Assembly (NCBI RefSeq): GCF_022347545.1
Contig: NZ_JAKREW010000001.1
Location: forward strand, 1-64,000
DNA: 64,000 nucleotides
Source: Terribium retamae
GTDB taxonomy: Bacteria; Pseudomonadota; Alphaproteobacteria; Rhizobiales; Rhizobiaceae
Reading direction: 5' to 3'
The notes beneath the pieces were generated by a model. The model ran no database searches, was not told where the DNA came from, and was given only the letters and a program-made list of their open reading frames with translations. Positions 1-7,540 of the stretch are shown here, piece by piece. The translations under genes and the position numbers were made by a program. Position 1 is the stretch's first letter. Each line of letters starts with the position of its first letter.

Positions 1-315
1 CCGTTTCGGTGGTCGGCCTCAGGGAGGAGGAGGAAGCCGACCTATTCGTCATCGCCGGGGAGGAGGTCGGCTTTGACAAAATTCCTTTCGCCGATTGGAG
101 AGGGCGAAACTCTCTTTCGGAACAATGCCCGCCGCTGGGAGGAGGAGTGCGGCGGGCACCGTTTCGGTGGTCGGCCTCAGGGAGGAGGAGGAAGCCGACC
201 TATTCGTCATCGCCGGGGAGGAGGTCGGCTTTGACGAAATTCCTTTCACCGATTGGAGAGGGTGAAGCTCTCTTGGAAATAACGCCCGCCGCTGGGAGGA
301 GGAATGCGGCGGGCG
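1..315 (-). repeat. 158-bp tandem repeat, two copies, inside the sRNA array
   Basis: Bases 1-158 are repeated at 159-315 with a few substitutions and one single-base length change. Each unit contains three CCTCCTCCC loops plus one further hairpin whose minus-strand loop is CTCTCCAATC. Two substitutions preserve pairing: 90/105 is G-C in copy one and 248/263 is A-T in copy two; 126/158 is T-A and 283/315 is C-G. Differences otherwise fall in loops or spacers. This pattern suggests the folded RNA is under selection. More copies may lie upstream of the window. Confidence 0.9.
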
Positions 316-391
316 CCATTTCGAGGGTCAACCCTTGGGAGGAGGTAAGGGGTGACCGTATCCGTCAGGGCCTGGGAGGAGGTAGGCCCTG
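1..391 (-). ncRNA. Array of cuckoo/CcsR-like CCUCCUCCC-loop sRNA hairpins (5' part only; continues past window edge)
   Basis: On the minus strand the exact 9-mer CCTCCTCCC occurs eight times in 382 bases (plus-strand 22-30, 58-66, 137-145, 180-188, 216-224, 294-302, 337-345, 374-382). Most copies lie in the loop of a strong hairpin: 366-391 (stem CAGGGCCT), 326-357, 283-315 and 126-158 (stem GCCCGCCGC), and overlapping pairings of GTCGGC arms at 170-199 and 192-230. The motif is complementary to the GGAGG ribosome-binding sequence. In Rhodobacter, CcsR ('cuckoo') RNAs carry CCUCCUCCC loops and are co-transcribed downstream of a DUF1127 gene, which is the arrangement here. That family knowledge is recalled, not searched. 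Processing into separate sRNAs is inferred. The array is truncated by the window start, so the total copy number is unknown. Confidence 0.8.
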
Positions 392-401
392 GCGAAATTG
401 C

Positions 402-542
402 TTAGCTCGCCTTGCGAGCGGCCTTCTTGATCTCCATGCGGAACAGGCCAATATCTTCCAACTGGCGGTTCGACAGGCGACCCAGCTGTTCGACCGTGTC
501 GCGATAAGCGCGCCAGTTACGGTAGCTGCGGATCAGGTTCAT
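402..542 (-). CDS. DUF1127 small protein, second of a tandem pair
   Basis: A 46-residue protein beginning MNLIRSYRNWRAYRDTVEQL, too short for most gene callers. It has the DUF1127 features: Arg-rich start, conserved RDTV, the LSNRQLEDIG segment and a basic C-terminus ending in KAARKAS. The protein is almost all charged amphipathic helix with no signal peptide. It is 45 bases downstream of a paralogue and directly upstream of the CCTCCTCCC hairpin array. In Rhodobacter the DUF1127 protein CcaF1 is encoded on the same transcript as CcsR sRNAs and affects RNA metabolism; a similar role here is inference from gene order and family. The start is fixed by identity of the first residues with the neighbour. 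Confidence 0.9.
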   Translation of the reverse strand: MNLIRSYRNWRAYRDTVEQLGRLSNRQLEDIGLFRMEIKKAARKAS

Positions 543-587
543 TGTCTTGTCTCTCAATTCGGTTCGGGCCGGGATCGGCCCGATAGA

Positions 588-728
588 TTAGCCGGCCTTG
601 CGGGCCACGTAAGCGATGTCGCTGCGGCTAATGCCGATGTCGCTCAGCTCACGGTTGCTCAGGCGGCTCAATTCGGAGACGGTGTCCCGGTAACGGCGCC
701 AGTTGCGGTAGTTGCGGATCAGGTTCAT
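588..728 (-). CDS. DUF1127 small protein, first of a tandem pair
   Basis: A 46-residue protein beginning MNLIRNYRNWRRYRDTVSEL and ending in YVARKAG. It is about 60 percent identical by eye to the next gene, including the shared LSNRELSDIG core. It is the first gene of the minus-strand unit feeding into the hairpin array, so the pair probably arose by duplication. No transmembrane segment or export signal is visible. The upstream region holds a TGC-rich element at 838-855 also found upstream of the phasin gene. The family is widespread in alphaproteobacteria; its biochemistry is mostly unknown apart from reported RNA binding for one Rhodobacter member. Confidence 0.92.
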   Translation of the reverse strand: MNLIRNYRNWRRYRDTVSELSRLSNRELSDIGISRSDIAYVARKAG

Positions 729-837
729 GATACTTACTCGTTACGTCTTTGGTCGTTCGTTCATCTTCTCTGTACGCCGCTAAAATAGGTGGACCCATAT
801 CGATTTAAAAGTGCGATTGGCGCATGGCAGCAATGCG

Positions 838-855
838 TTTTGTGCAATGCAACAT
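838..855. promoter_or_regulatory. PhaR/AniA-like TGC-rich element upstream of DUF1127-sRNA unit
   Basis: TTTTGTGCAATGCAACAT here matches base for base 36994-37011 in front of the phasin gene, in the same orientation and at a similar distance from the start codon (about 110-127 bases here, 84-101 there). It contains TGCAATGCA, which fits the TGCRNYGCA core I recall for the rhizobial PHA regulator PhaR (AniA). That the same regulator controls both transcripts is inferred. Confidence 0.5.
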
Positions 856-966
856 GGCGGCCATTTCACACCGCCGTCATAAAGAAGCCAGAATCGGAAA
901 ACGACGCCCTGCCAATGATTTGCCCCGGCCGGCTGGTAATTCGACTAAAGTAGTGGAGTGAAACCC

Positions 967-2085
967 TTGGCAAGCTATGCGGGCAAGGTCAGGCAAGACA
1001 TCGCACGTTGGGTCGAAAATGGCCTGATCAACGCTGAAACCGCCGCAAAGCTGAACCGTGACGTCGAAGCGAATGCCCGCCGCTCATTGTCATTCGGGAC
1101 GGTCCTTGCCATGCTGGCAGCCATCCTGCTTGGCGCGGCGATCCTGATCTTCATCGCTGCCAACTGGGAAGCCATACCCCGCATAACGCGCGTACTGACC
1201 GTCTTTGCCGTGATCGCGGCAGGCTATGTCGGTGGCGCATGGCTGAAGCTGCGTGATTACCCCGCCTTTGCCGAAGCTGCATGGGTGGTTGCTGCTGCTG
1301 CCTTTGGTGGCGCGATCGCATTGATCGGTCAGATGTATCATTTTTCCGGCGATGAATCCGGTGCGATCCTTGTGTGGTGCGCCGGCACGGCGCTTGCCGC
1401 AGTCGCGCTGCGTTCGAATCCGCTCACCGTCATGGCTGTCGCCATCGCTGATGGCTGGCTGGTGATGATGCTTTTGAACGGATTCGATTTCCGCGATGGT
1501 TTCGATTTTCCCTACCTTTATGTCCTGATGGCGATAGCGCTGTTCCTCGTCTCTTATTGGACCCGCAGCCAAGCAGCGCGCCACCTCATTATTTTGTCAC
1601 TGGTCGTCTATGCCGGTTTTGTCGCTCTAAGCGACGACTGGGATGCGATGGCAATTCAGTTGGCGATCGGCTCGGCAGCGGTCTTTGCCGCTGCCGTCTA
1701 TGCGTCTGAGCCGCTGGATGGCTTGCTGCAACTTGGCGGGCGACTGCCGCTGCATGCCCTTCTTGGCTTTCTTGTCGGCATGGCCATCCTTCAATTCAAA
1801 TACGACGAGGGTGGGGGCCTTATCCTCACTTCGGCGCTGATGCTCGCCGGCATCGTTGCCGCCATCGTGCTGGCCGGTCGTGAGAGCCGGGGCTTGCGCT
1901 GGCTCGCCTATATCGGTTTCGCGTATGAACTGGTCTGGATCTATCTCGTCATGATGGGAACAATGTTGGATACCGCCAGCTTCTTCCTGGCGGCCGCCGT
2001 AACCCTTGGTCTTCTCGCCTTTGTCATCATGCGTGTCGAAAAGCGCATGCGAGGGCATGCTGCCGAGAGGGGAGCAACATCGTGA
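967..2085 (+). CDS. DUF2157 integral membrane protein
   Basis: A membrane protein of about 372 residues with a soluble N-terminal stretch (KVRQDIARWVENGLI) followed by roughly ten hydrophobic helices, starting with one that contains FGTVLAMLAAILLGAAILIF. The pattern is that of DUF2157. The start is chosen as TTG at 967 because GGAG at 955-958 sits eight bases upstream; a GTG at 958 is the alternative and lacks a usable ribosome-binding site. It overlaps the next gene by four bases (GTGA). DUF2157 and GDYXXLXY genes are commonly adjacent and probably act together at the membrane; function is not established. Confidence 0.9.
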   Translation: MASYAGKVRQDIARWVENGLINAETAAKLNRDVEANARRSLSFGTVLAMLAAILLGAAILIFIAANWEAIPRITRVLTVFAVIAAGYVGGAWLKLRDYPAFAEAAWVVAAAAFGGAIALIGQMYHFSGDESGAILVWCAGTALAAVALRSNPLTVMAVAIADGWLVMMLLNGFDFRDGFDFPYLYVLMAIALFLVSYWTRSQAARHLIILSLVVYAGFVALSDDWDAMAIQLAIGSAAVFAAAVYASEPLDGLLQLGGRLPLHALLGFLVGMAILQFKYDEGGGLILTSALMLAGIVAAIVLAGRESRGLRWLAYIGFAYELVWIYLVMMGTMLDTASFFLAAAVTLGLLAFVIMRVEKRMRGHAAERGATS

Positions 2086-2660
2086 CCGGAAAGAAGCTCG
2101 TCATCTCCGCTGTTGTTCTGGCGCTTGTCCAGATTGGTTTTCTAAGTTGGATGATCGCCGGCCGCGCCGCCATCCTGCGCAACGGCACGGAGGTTTTGCT
2201 GAAGGTCGAGCCTGTCGATCCGCGCGACCTGCTGCGCGGCGACTATGTGCGGCTGGGTTATGAGATCTCCACCCTTCCGGCAAAACTGATTGCCGATCTG
2301 CCTCCCGGTCAGACAACGACCGCTGGAGGGCGCATTATTGTTCGATTGAAGAAGGATGCCGACGGTTACTGGCGTCCGGTCTCGGCCTTCCTCGCTACAC
2401 CGGCCTCGCAGCCGGGCCCAGACGAAGCCGATATTGCCGGCACGATTTCAGGCGGTTGGTCGATCGAGGGTGACGCGACGCTCTCGCCGGAATACGGCAT
2501 CGAACGCTTCTATCTGCCGGAAGGCGAAGGGCGTGCCGTCGAGACCGACATGCGTGTTCGCCCCTTTGGCGTCCGCGTTGCACTCGCCAAGGACGGCACT
2601 CCTCAGATCAAGGCGCTGATGGACGGCGACAAGACGCTGTTCGAGGAGCCGCTTTATTAA
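2082..2660 (+). CDS. GDYXXLXY domain membrane-anchored protein
   Basis: A 192-residue protein with one N-terminal membrane helix (VISAVVLALVQIGFLSWMI) and the family signature LLRGDYVRLGYEIS at about residues 48-61. The remainder is predicted to be periplasmic and beta-rich. GTG start at 2082 overlaps the stop of the DUF2157 gene, with GGGAG at 2069-2073 as ribosome-binding site, so the two are translationally coupled. The role is unknown. This is the last chromosomal gene before the decayed prophage. Confidence 0.92.
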   Translation: MTGKKLVISAVVLALVQIGFLSWMIAGRAAILRNGTEVLLKVEPVDPRDLLRGDYVRLGYEISTLPAKLIADLPPGQTTTAGGRIIVRLKKDADGYWRPVSAFLATPASQPGPDEADIAGTISGGWSIEGDATLSPEYGIERFYLPEGEGRAVETDMRVRPFGVRVALAKDGTPQIKALMDGDKTLFEEPLY

Positions 2661-2826
2661 ACCATGCATTGGTTATTCTTGAGGCACGGCACGCGGGTCA
2701 CCCTCGACGAGCCCGTGGATGCAATGCTTCTTGTCGGCGTTGGCGCCATGTCCAACAACGGAACTTCGACCTGAACGGAGCCGTCGCGGCCCGCGGCCAG
2801 GTTCACGGTGGCTTGAGGAGTGATGA

Positions 2827-3051
2827 CAACCTTATACCGGCTGGGGGCATGTCTTCGGGGCCGCGGTATTTGCCGTCCTCGGCACTTCTGGAGGCGGCGG
2901 CACTGTTTACCTGCATCCAAACGGTGCTTCTAACCCCGCTGGCGAAGCGAGGGTTGGTCTCAACGGCAACTTCCGGGGCAAGATCGCGGCAGCGCTTTCG
3001 ATCACGGATGGCCAGATAGACGCAATGTGGACGGCAGCAGCAGTGCTGTAG
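2827..3051 (+). pseudogene. Possible phage tail-fibre C-terminal fragment
   Basis: An open stretch without a start codon encodes about 74 residues running through GHVFGAAVF, GTSGGGGTVYLHPNG and AALSITDGQIDAMWTAAAVL to a TAG stop. A Gly-rich segment followed by VYLxPNG is familiar from the ends of phage tail-fibre proteins. The upstream in-frame stop at 2824-2826 removes the rest of the gene. Bases 2661-2826 hold nothing else recognisable. The identity is tentative. Confidence 0.35.
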
Positions 3052-3149
3052 CAGCGATCATCTGACCCTGTACGCGACACTTAAGAATGTGAACACCGCG
3101 AACATCGGTCCGATCTGAATAAGCAGCTCAAGCAAGGTAAGTCTCCTTC

Positions 3150-3409
3150 TATGCCAGACAGGCCGAGGCTCACGCGCTCACAGAGGCCGCCGGCGGGCTG
3201 CGGGCATGTGGGATGAGTGCCTTGTCGGTACCGGCGTCATGGAGCGCTTCGGCCCTGCGATGCTCGGAGATATCGCCGTCATCGACACGCGCCGGCTGGG
3301 ACCAATCGGCGTTGTCTGTGCAGCCGGTGGCGTCTGCTGCTGGCGAAAGGAAGGCGGGTTCCTCTGGATCGCGCCGCGCTCTTACCTGAAAGTCTGGGCT
3401 GTCTCCTGA
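3150..3409 (+). pseudogene. Phage DUF6950-like protein, frameshifted
   Basis: The C-terminal part read from 3206 contains GDIAVIDTRRLGPIGVVC and KEGGFLWIAP followed by LKVWAVS, resembling the end of small phage proteins of the DUF6950 type found just before tail-tip genes. The matching upstream part (HALTEAAGGLRA) is in another frame and joins at about 3206, so one small indel has broken the gene. Its TGA stop overlaps the ATG of the next gene, typical of a phage tail operon. Confidence 0.45.
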
Positions 3410-4010
3410 TGAAGTGGATCAAGCTTGCCTTGGCCGGCTGCGTTTCGCTGCTGGCGATGACGGCGCATGCCCAGGCGGATTTCATCATCACGCCGATCGC
3501 GTTCTCGCTGTTCGCCGGTCCGCTGAGAGCCGTGGCGTCGTTCGGTGCGATCTATACCGGTGTCCAGATAGCTGCCTATGCCGCGGTGATCGGTGCGCAG
3601 CTTGCCTTTGGTCGGCAACAGCAGAAAATCGACCCTGGCGAGATGAAGAACACTTTCCAGGAGGCGGAAAGCTCAGAGTTCGACGCTGTAGGCCGCGTGA
3701 AGCTTGGCGGGTTGAAGGCGTTCGGAAACACCAAGGGAAATGTCATTTCTCGGCTGGTCTGGCACGTCAAAGGGCCGATGGTTGCCACGGAGCAATACTT
3801 CCTCGGTGGTCGCGAGGTGACGATTGAGGCTGACGGCTCAGTATCGTCCCCGCCTTGAGCTAAGCCTGGTGGATCGTGGGCGTACATCAAAAGCAAGATC
3901 GGAGACGGCACCGAAACGGCGTGGCCGGAGCTTATGGCCGACTTCCCGTCACTCTGGACGTCGGCTCATCGCTGCCGGGGCATCTTTCAGTCGCTTGTCC
4001 GGTTCGTTAT
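3409..4010 (+). pseudogene. Truncated phage tail-tip (host-specificity) protein
   Basis: An ATG at 3409 opens a 149-codon frame with a hydrophobic N-terminus, then KIDPGEMKNTFQEAESSEFD, GGLKAFGNTKG and QYFLGGREVTIEADG, and stops at 3856-3858. The homologous continuation (PGGSWAYIKSKIGDGTETAW, then WTSAHRCRGIFQSLVRF) lies in another frame to about 4006, after which the similarity ends. The family is normally over a thousand residues, so there is a frameshift plus a large 3' deletion. It follows the DUF6950-like fragment as in intact rhizobial phages. Recognition is by remembered family pattern. Confidence 0.6.
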
Positions 4011-4256
4011 GTACTCAAATGACATGTCGGTGCGGCGTCTGCGCCATGCCCATGAGTCAGAAATGGGTGGCCATGAATGTCCATCACCGTTTTGCCATTA
4101 AGGGAACCTCATGCCACTCACGCGGTCCGTAATATAAACGAACCGCCTTCACTAGCGCCAAGCACAGCGCTACAACAGTCTGCATCGGAAGCCCCAAGCC
4201 CGAAGATGTTACCCGAGGCGAACCTTAGTCGTTTGATTGCAAAAAGAGAAGACTGA

Positions 4257-5210
4257 CTAACGCATCAAATTCTGGTCTTCTACCAACACGATAGTACCCG
4301 TATCGAAGTCGTAGGCCAGATTGGCACTAGTAGATTTGGTTGCAGGTTTGTTTATGTGCACTGCGCCCGTAAGGTAAACGTCTACCGTATCGTCGTTGCC
4401 AAGAACAATGGTATTGCTTCCTTTGCCAATGGCATTAGATCCGATGACAATCTCGTTGGTGGATCCATCAGTTAAGGGCTCGGCGCGTTGGCCAATGAAA
4501 ATGCCTTGTGTGCCGGTCAATTTTGGCTGACCCCCAGCGAAGCGGGCAGCCATGCCGCCTATGGCAATATTCTGACTTCCTTCAGTCAGGTTCATCAGAG
4601 CATCGAAGCCGAGGGCTGTATTTTCGAATCCGATTCGGTTGTTCTTCAGCGCGTTAATGCCAACGGCGACATTGTCGTACCCCCGCACATTGTTGAGGAG
4701 GGCGTTGGTGCCGATCGCCGTGTTGTCATACCCTTCTCTGTTTACGACCATAGTGTTGTAACCGACAGCCGTGTTGCCAAAGACACCTGTTCCGACCGGA
4801 CCTTCGCCCACGCCGGAGTCTCGCAGTGCGTTGAAGCCAACAGCAGTTTGGCCCCAGCCAGTCGTACTCGTCAACAATGAGTTAATGCCGACAGCTGTAT
4901 TCCATTGCCCGGCCGATTCTGAACCTCCGATGGTGACGGTGTTATCTAGGCCATTGCCAACGGCTATCGAGCCCAATCGACCACCCGGCTCTATCGCAAG
5001 CTGGGCAAGGAGAGATTCCACTTCGGTGGACTGTCGCATCAACGCTTCCACGTCTTTGGACTGTATCTGCAGTGCATCGACTTCATTGATGAGATTGGTT
5101 GCTCGGATCTCAGTGATCTTCAGTCTCTGCCAAAGGTAGACAAGACCGCCCATTGGAGCTGCTAGCGAGCATGCCCACAGCATGCCGAGTACAATAAAGG
5201 CGCGTTTCAA
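4257..5210 (-). CDS. Membrane-anchored YadA-head-like repeat protein
   Basis: A 317-residue protein: N-terminal membrane helix (residues 5-28), a coiled-coil stretch (about 30-70), then repeats of roughly 23 residues built on NTAVGxNALxN (for example NTAVGINSLL, NTAVGYNTMV, NTAIGTNALL, NVAVGINALK, NTALGFDALM) ending in GSNTIVLGND. This is the spacing of trimeric left-handed beta-roll heads in YadA-type adhesins and some phage fibres. Start is TTG with AGGA seven bases upstream. It is intact, opposite to the phage genes and lower in GC, so it may be a prophage cargo gene. No YadA C-terminal anchor domain is present; the protein would hang from the membrane by its N-terminus. Confidence 0.65.
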   Translation of the reverse strand: MKRAFIVLGMLWACSLAAPMGGLVYLWQRLKITEIRATNLINEVDALQIQSKDVEALMRQSTEVESLLAQLAIEPGGRLGSIAVGNGLDNTVTIGGSESAGQWNTAVGINSLLTSTTGWGQTAVGFNALRDSGVGEGPVGTGVFGNTAVGYNTMVVNREGYDNTAIGTNALLNNVRGYDNVAVGINALKNNRIGFENTALGFDALMNLTEGSQNIAIGGMAARFAGGQPKLTGTQGIFIGQRAEPLTDGSTNEIVIGSNAIGKGSNTIVLGNDDTVDVYLTGAVHINKPATKSTSANLAYDFDTGTIVLVEDQNLMR

Positions 5211-5414
5211 TGGACTTTCCTAACATCTCCATGAAGCCAGCTAATTGCTCTTTGCACACACGGACTTGTCATTCAACGGCAACCAGCGCCCCAGTGGCCG
5301 CTGCACGGACAATTTGAACTAGTACTTTTTGGTTATTGCGGTGCGGTCGCGAATCGAAACGCGGCGGCTCTTCGCTCTCTCTGCTTCTTAAGAAACGCTT
5401 TGAAAGGACAATCC

Positions 5415-6230
5415 ATGACGAACGCACCTGCGGGGGCGGGCGACCGCTATTACGTGTACCGCCCAATGCTCGACCTGCTCGGCAAGTCTGAGGGCACCGA
5501 CAAAGGCGATGGCTACAACGAAACCCTTGGCTACGGCGCCTACACCGGCGGCGATGTAGATCTCGTCAACATGACGCTCGATCAGATCGAAGCGCTGCAG
5601 ACGAAGATGCTGGCCAACCGCAAGAACAAGCTGAAGTCGTCGGCACTTGGCCGGTACCAGATCATCCGCACCACGCTCCGCACCATGCGGGAGCAGCTCG
5701 GGCTCACCGGCCGAGAGAAGTTCGATGCCGACATGCAGGATCGGCTCGCCTGCTACCTGCTCGGCCAGCGCGGCATCGACAAGTGGCTCGCCGGCCGGCT
5801 GAAGCTCGATACGCTCATTGGCAATTTGGCGCAGGAGTGGGCCTCGATCCCGAAGCCGAACGGGAAGGGGCACTATGAAGGCCAACACGCCGGCGTGTCG
5901 GTTTCCATGGTCAAGGCGGCATTGGCGGAAGTCGCCAAGCGCCATGCTCAGGGCCAGCCAAAGGCTGTCGAGAAGGTGACCGTGCCGATCGAGATACCTG
6001 TCGTGCCCAAAGCGGTCGACAAGGAGGTCAAGAAGAAGACCAACCTTTGGGGTTGGCTGACGACCATCTTCGGTTCTGGCGGCGCTGGTATCGCTGGCCT
6101 GCTCGGCGCCAACTGGCAGACCGTCGTCGCCATCGGGGGCACCACCATTGTCGCGCTGGTGATCGTCATCCTGCTTCGTCGGCAGATCATCGGAGCGGTG
6201 CAGGATATCTGCGGTGCGGTGGAGGGTTGA
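5415..6230 (+). CDS. Phage endolysin, lambda R type (GH104), with C-terminal membrane segments
   Basis: A 271-residue protein. Residues 16-175 match the lambda R endolysin pattern: SEGTD with the likely catalytic Glu26, SALGRYQIIRTTL, and EWASIPKPNGKGHYEGQ. It would cleave the MurNAc-GlcNAc bond of peptidoglycan as a lytic transglycosylase. A Pro/Val/Lys linker leads to two hydrophobic segments near the C-terminus (GGAGIAGLLGA and VAIGGTTIVALVIVILL), suggesting a built-in membrane or holin-like part. Start ATG 5415 has AAAGGA upstream. It is the best-preserved phage gene here and heads a lysis cassette. Confidence 0.85.
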   Translation: MTNAPAGAGDRYYVYRPMLDLLGKSEGTDKGDGYNETLGYGAYTGGDVDLVNMTLDQIEALQTKMLANRKNKLKSSALGRYQIIRTTLRTMREQLGLTGREKFDADMQDRLACYLLGQRGIDKWLAGRLKLDTLIGNLAQEWASIPKPNGKGHYEGQHAGVSVSMVKAALAEVAKRHAQGQPKAVEKVTVPIEIPVVPKAVDKEVKKKTNLWGWLTTIFGSGGAGIAGLLGANWQTVVAIGGTTIVALVIVILLRRQIIGAVQDICGAVEG

Positions 6231-6232
6231 GT

Positions 6233-6379
6233 ATGTCTAGGCTCATTCCATTTGCAGTGTCGGCAGCGATGGCTCTGGGTGCCATTGCCATTCTTTGTCA
6301 GTCCCACTGGGTCAGCTTCAAGATTTGTCCGAAGGCAGACTATGAGCGCGGCTGTGAAATTCGGAAGGACCGACAATGA
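6233..6379 (+). CDS. Small phage membrane protein in lysis cassette
   Basis: A 48-residue protein: MSRLIPFAVSAAMALGAIAI forms one membrane helix, followed by a short basic tail with two Cys (ICPKADYERGCEI). The ATG lies three bases after the endolysin stop, and its TGA overlaps the ATG of the spanin pseudogene, as in compact phage lysis operons. It could be a holin or regulator; nothing identifies it further. Confidence 0.6.
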   Translation: MSRLIPFAVSAAMALGAIAILCQSHWVSFKICPKADYERGCEIRKDRQ

Positions 6380-6627
6380 TCTGGTCTTTCCTCAACTCCA
6401 AGCTGGGCGTCTACGCCATCTGCGGCCTGATCGGAGCCGCCTTCATCTGATGGACCTATTACGAGGTCTATCAGTCCGGCCGGGCCTATGAGCGCTCGGC
6501 CATGCTCAACCGTTCCGTGATCATTCTCCGCGAAAGGAGCAAAACCGATGCCGCAGTTTCTGCGATGGATGATGCTGCACTGTGTGCTGCCCTTGGCGGC
6601 GTGTTCACAGACGGTTCGTGTCAGTGA
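6376..6627 (+). pseudogene. i-spanin (Rz-like) gene with internal TGA stop
   Basis: The frame reads MIWSFLNSKLGVYAICGLIG then AAFI, stop, then WTYYEVYQSGRAYERSAMLN and on to DAALCAALGGVFTDGSCQ. The TGA at 6448-6450 sits in the membrane helix directly before a Trp codon, so a TGG to TGA change is the simplest explanation. The rest of the frame is clean and matches the usual phage i-spanin layout: N-terminal membrane helix, then a charged helix. The overlap with the upstream stop (ATGA) is intact. A coupled restart downstream would lack the membrane anchor. Confidence 0.7.
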
Positions 6628-6829
6628 TTGTGACGGGGTCGCGAAGCTAACGCCTTCCAGCGAAACGCGGCGCCTCATTATCGCGAACGATCGGCGTATG
6701 TGGAAGCTAATGGGGCTGGGCGCGCTCGGTGTTGTCGGTATCGGCGGTGCTTCCCTTCCAGCAACCCATAGACTGGCTTTTAAAGCTGTTCGGCCGCACC
6801 GGCTGACGGCCCTTTTTCTCGCCACATAG
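6548..6829 (+). pseudogene. o-spanin-like lipoprotein (Rz1 type) embedded in the i-spanin gene, probably frameshifted
   Basis: An ATG inside the i-spanin gene in another frame gives MPQFLRWMMLHCVLPLAACS, with a lipobox LAAC, then VSDCDGVAKLTPSSETRRLI. Embedded Rz1-type lipoproteins are the normal partner of Rz. After IIANDR the reading changes to an unrelated hydrophobic segment (MGLGALGVVGIGG), and a neighbouring frame then offers LPFQQPIDWLLKLFGRTG to a stop. This suggests one or more indels fused the o-spanin front to a second small membrane gene. The product as read has 93 residues. Confidence 0.45.
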
Positions 6830-6881
6830 CACCATTACGCGCACGCCGCGTCTGGCAGTTGGCTGGCGCGTCTCAGGTAAC

Positions 6882-6912
6882 GCCCGCTCCGGTTCGCCGG
6901 GGCGGGCTTTTT
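6882..6912 (+). terminator. Rho-independent terminator after lysis cassette
   Basis: GCCCGCTCCGG (6882-6892), loop TTCG, CCGGGGCGGGC (6897-6907) and five Ts. The eleven-pair stem has one T-G wobble. Confidence 0.9.
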
Positions 6913-7033
6913 GCCGTTCAGCGGGCGCTACCAAGCTTCCGGCAGGCCGTCGATCTACGGCGTTTGCCGTATGTCCCCTTCCCATTTGACACGGCATGAA
7001 TACCTCCGTGAATGCTCAAGCAAGGAGGTCTAC

Positions 7034-7243
7034 ATGAGAATGATAATCGTCGCGGCATCCGCCGTCTTCGTGTTCACGGGAGCGGCATCAGCGAGCGTCC
7101 CGGCTAAGCCCGTCATTGAGAAGAATGCGACGGAATCGGACGTGATGGTAGCCGGGCGTAAGCCTTCAGGCCGCGCCGGGTCGGCGCCGTCCGGACCCTG
7201 CAGCCCGTTTGGTTGCATGAGCCAGGGTTTTGGCTGGGGCTAA
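7034..7243 (+). CDS. Small secreted protein of unknown function
   Basis: A 69-residue protein with a clear Sec signal peptide (MRMIIVAASAVFVFTGAASA, cleavage likely after ASA). The mature part is Gly/Ser/Pro-rich and ends CSPFGCMSQGFGWG with two Cys. A strong AAGGAGG at 7022-7028 lies just before the ATG at 7034. It follows the lysis-cassette terminator and has its own expression signals. I do not recognise the family. Confidence 0.65.
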   Translation: MRMIIVAASAVFVFTGAASASVPAKPVIEKNATESDVMVAGRKPSGRAGSAPSGPCSPFGCMSQGFGWG

Positions 7244-7540
7244 CCGAGATAGGCCAATCTTCTCCCGGCGGCCGGCGTTTGCGGGCAACGAGAGCGGCCG
7301 GCTGGGTGTATCTAGTCACCCTGGAGGGTAAGAACCAGCCGACCGCCGCGCGCGAGGCGCAAAACCACGACAGCAGTTTGTCTGACGGCGAAAAGGGCTG
7401 TTGGCGACATGCCCACGGCAGCTTAGAATCATTTTAAGGCAGCGACTACGGACACTTTTTAGGCTTAATTCTCGTCAGTGCCTTGGTCTTGGTTCAAAAT
7501 CCCGCGCCTTTTTAGGGGCCATAAAGTGCCCCTGTGACCT
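7244..7540. other. Intergenic stretch inside the prophage remnant
   Basis: No gene, terminator or convincing repeat is visible in these 297 bases. GGTTCAAAATCCC near 7492-7504 superficially resembles a tRNA T-arm but nothing else of a tRNA is present. It separates the small secreted gene from the broken minus-strand gene and may be deletion-scar sequence. Confidence 0.5.

Noticed and set aside
1..391. CRISPR array
   Set aside because: The repeats are hairpins of different stems with a shared loop motif and a 158-bp tandem unit; there are no equal-length spacers and no cas genes.
7492..7504. tRNA fragment suggested by GGTTCAAAATCCC
   Set aside because: No acceptor, D or anticodon arms can be drawn around it.
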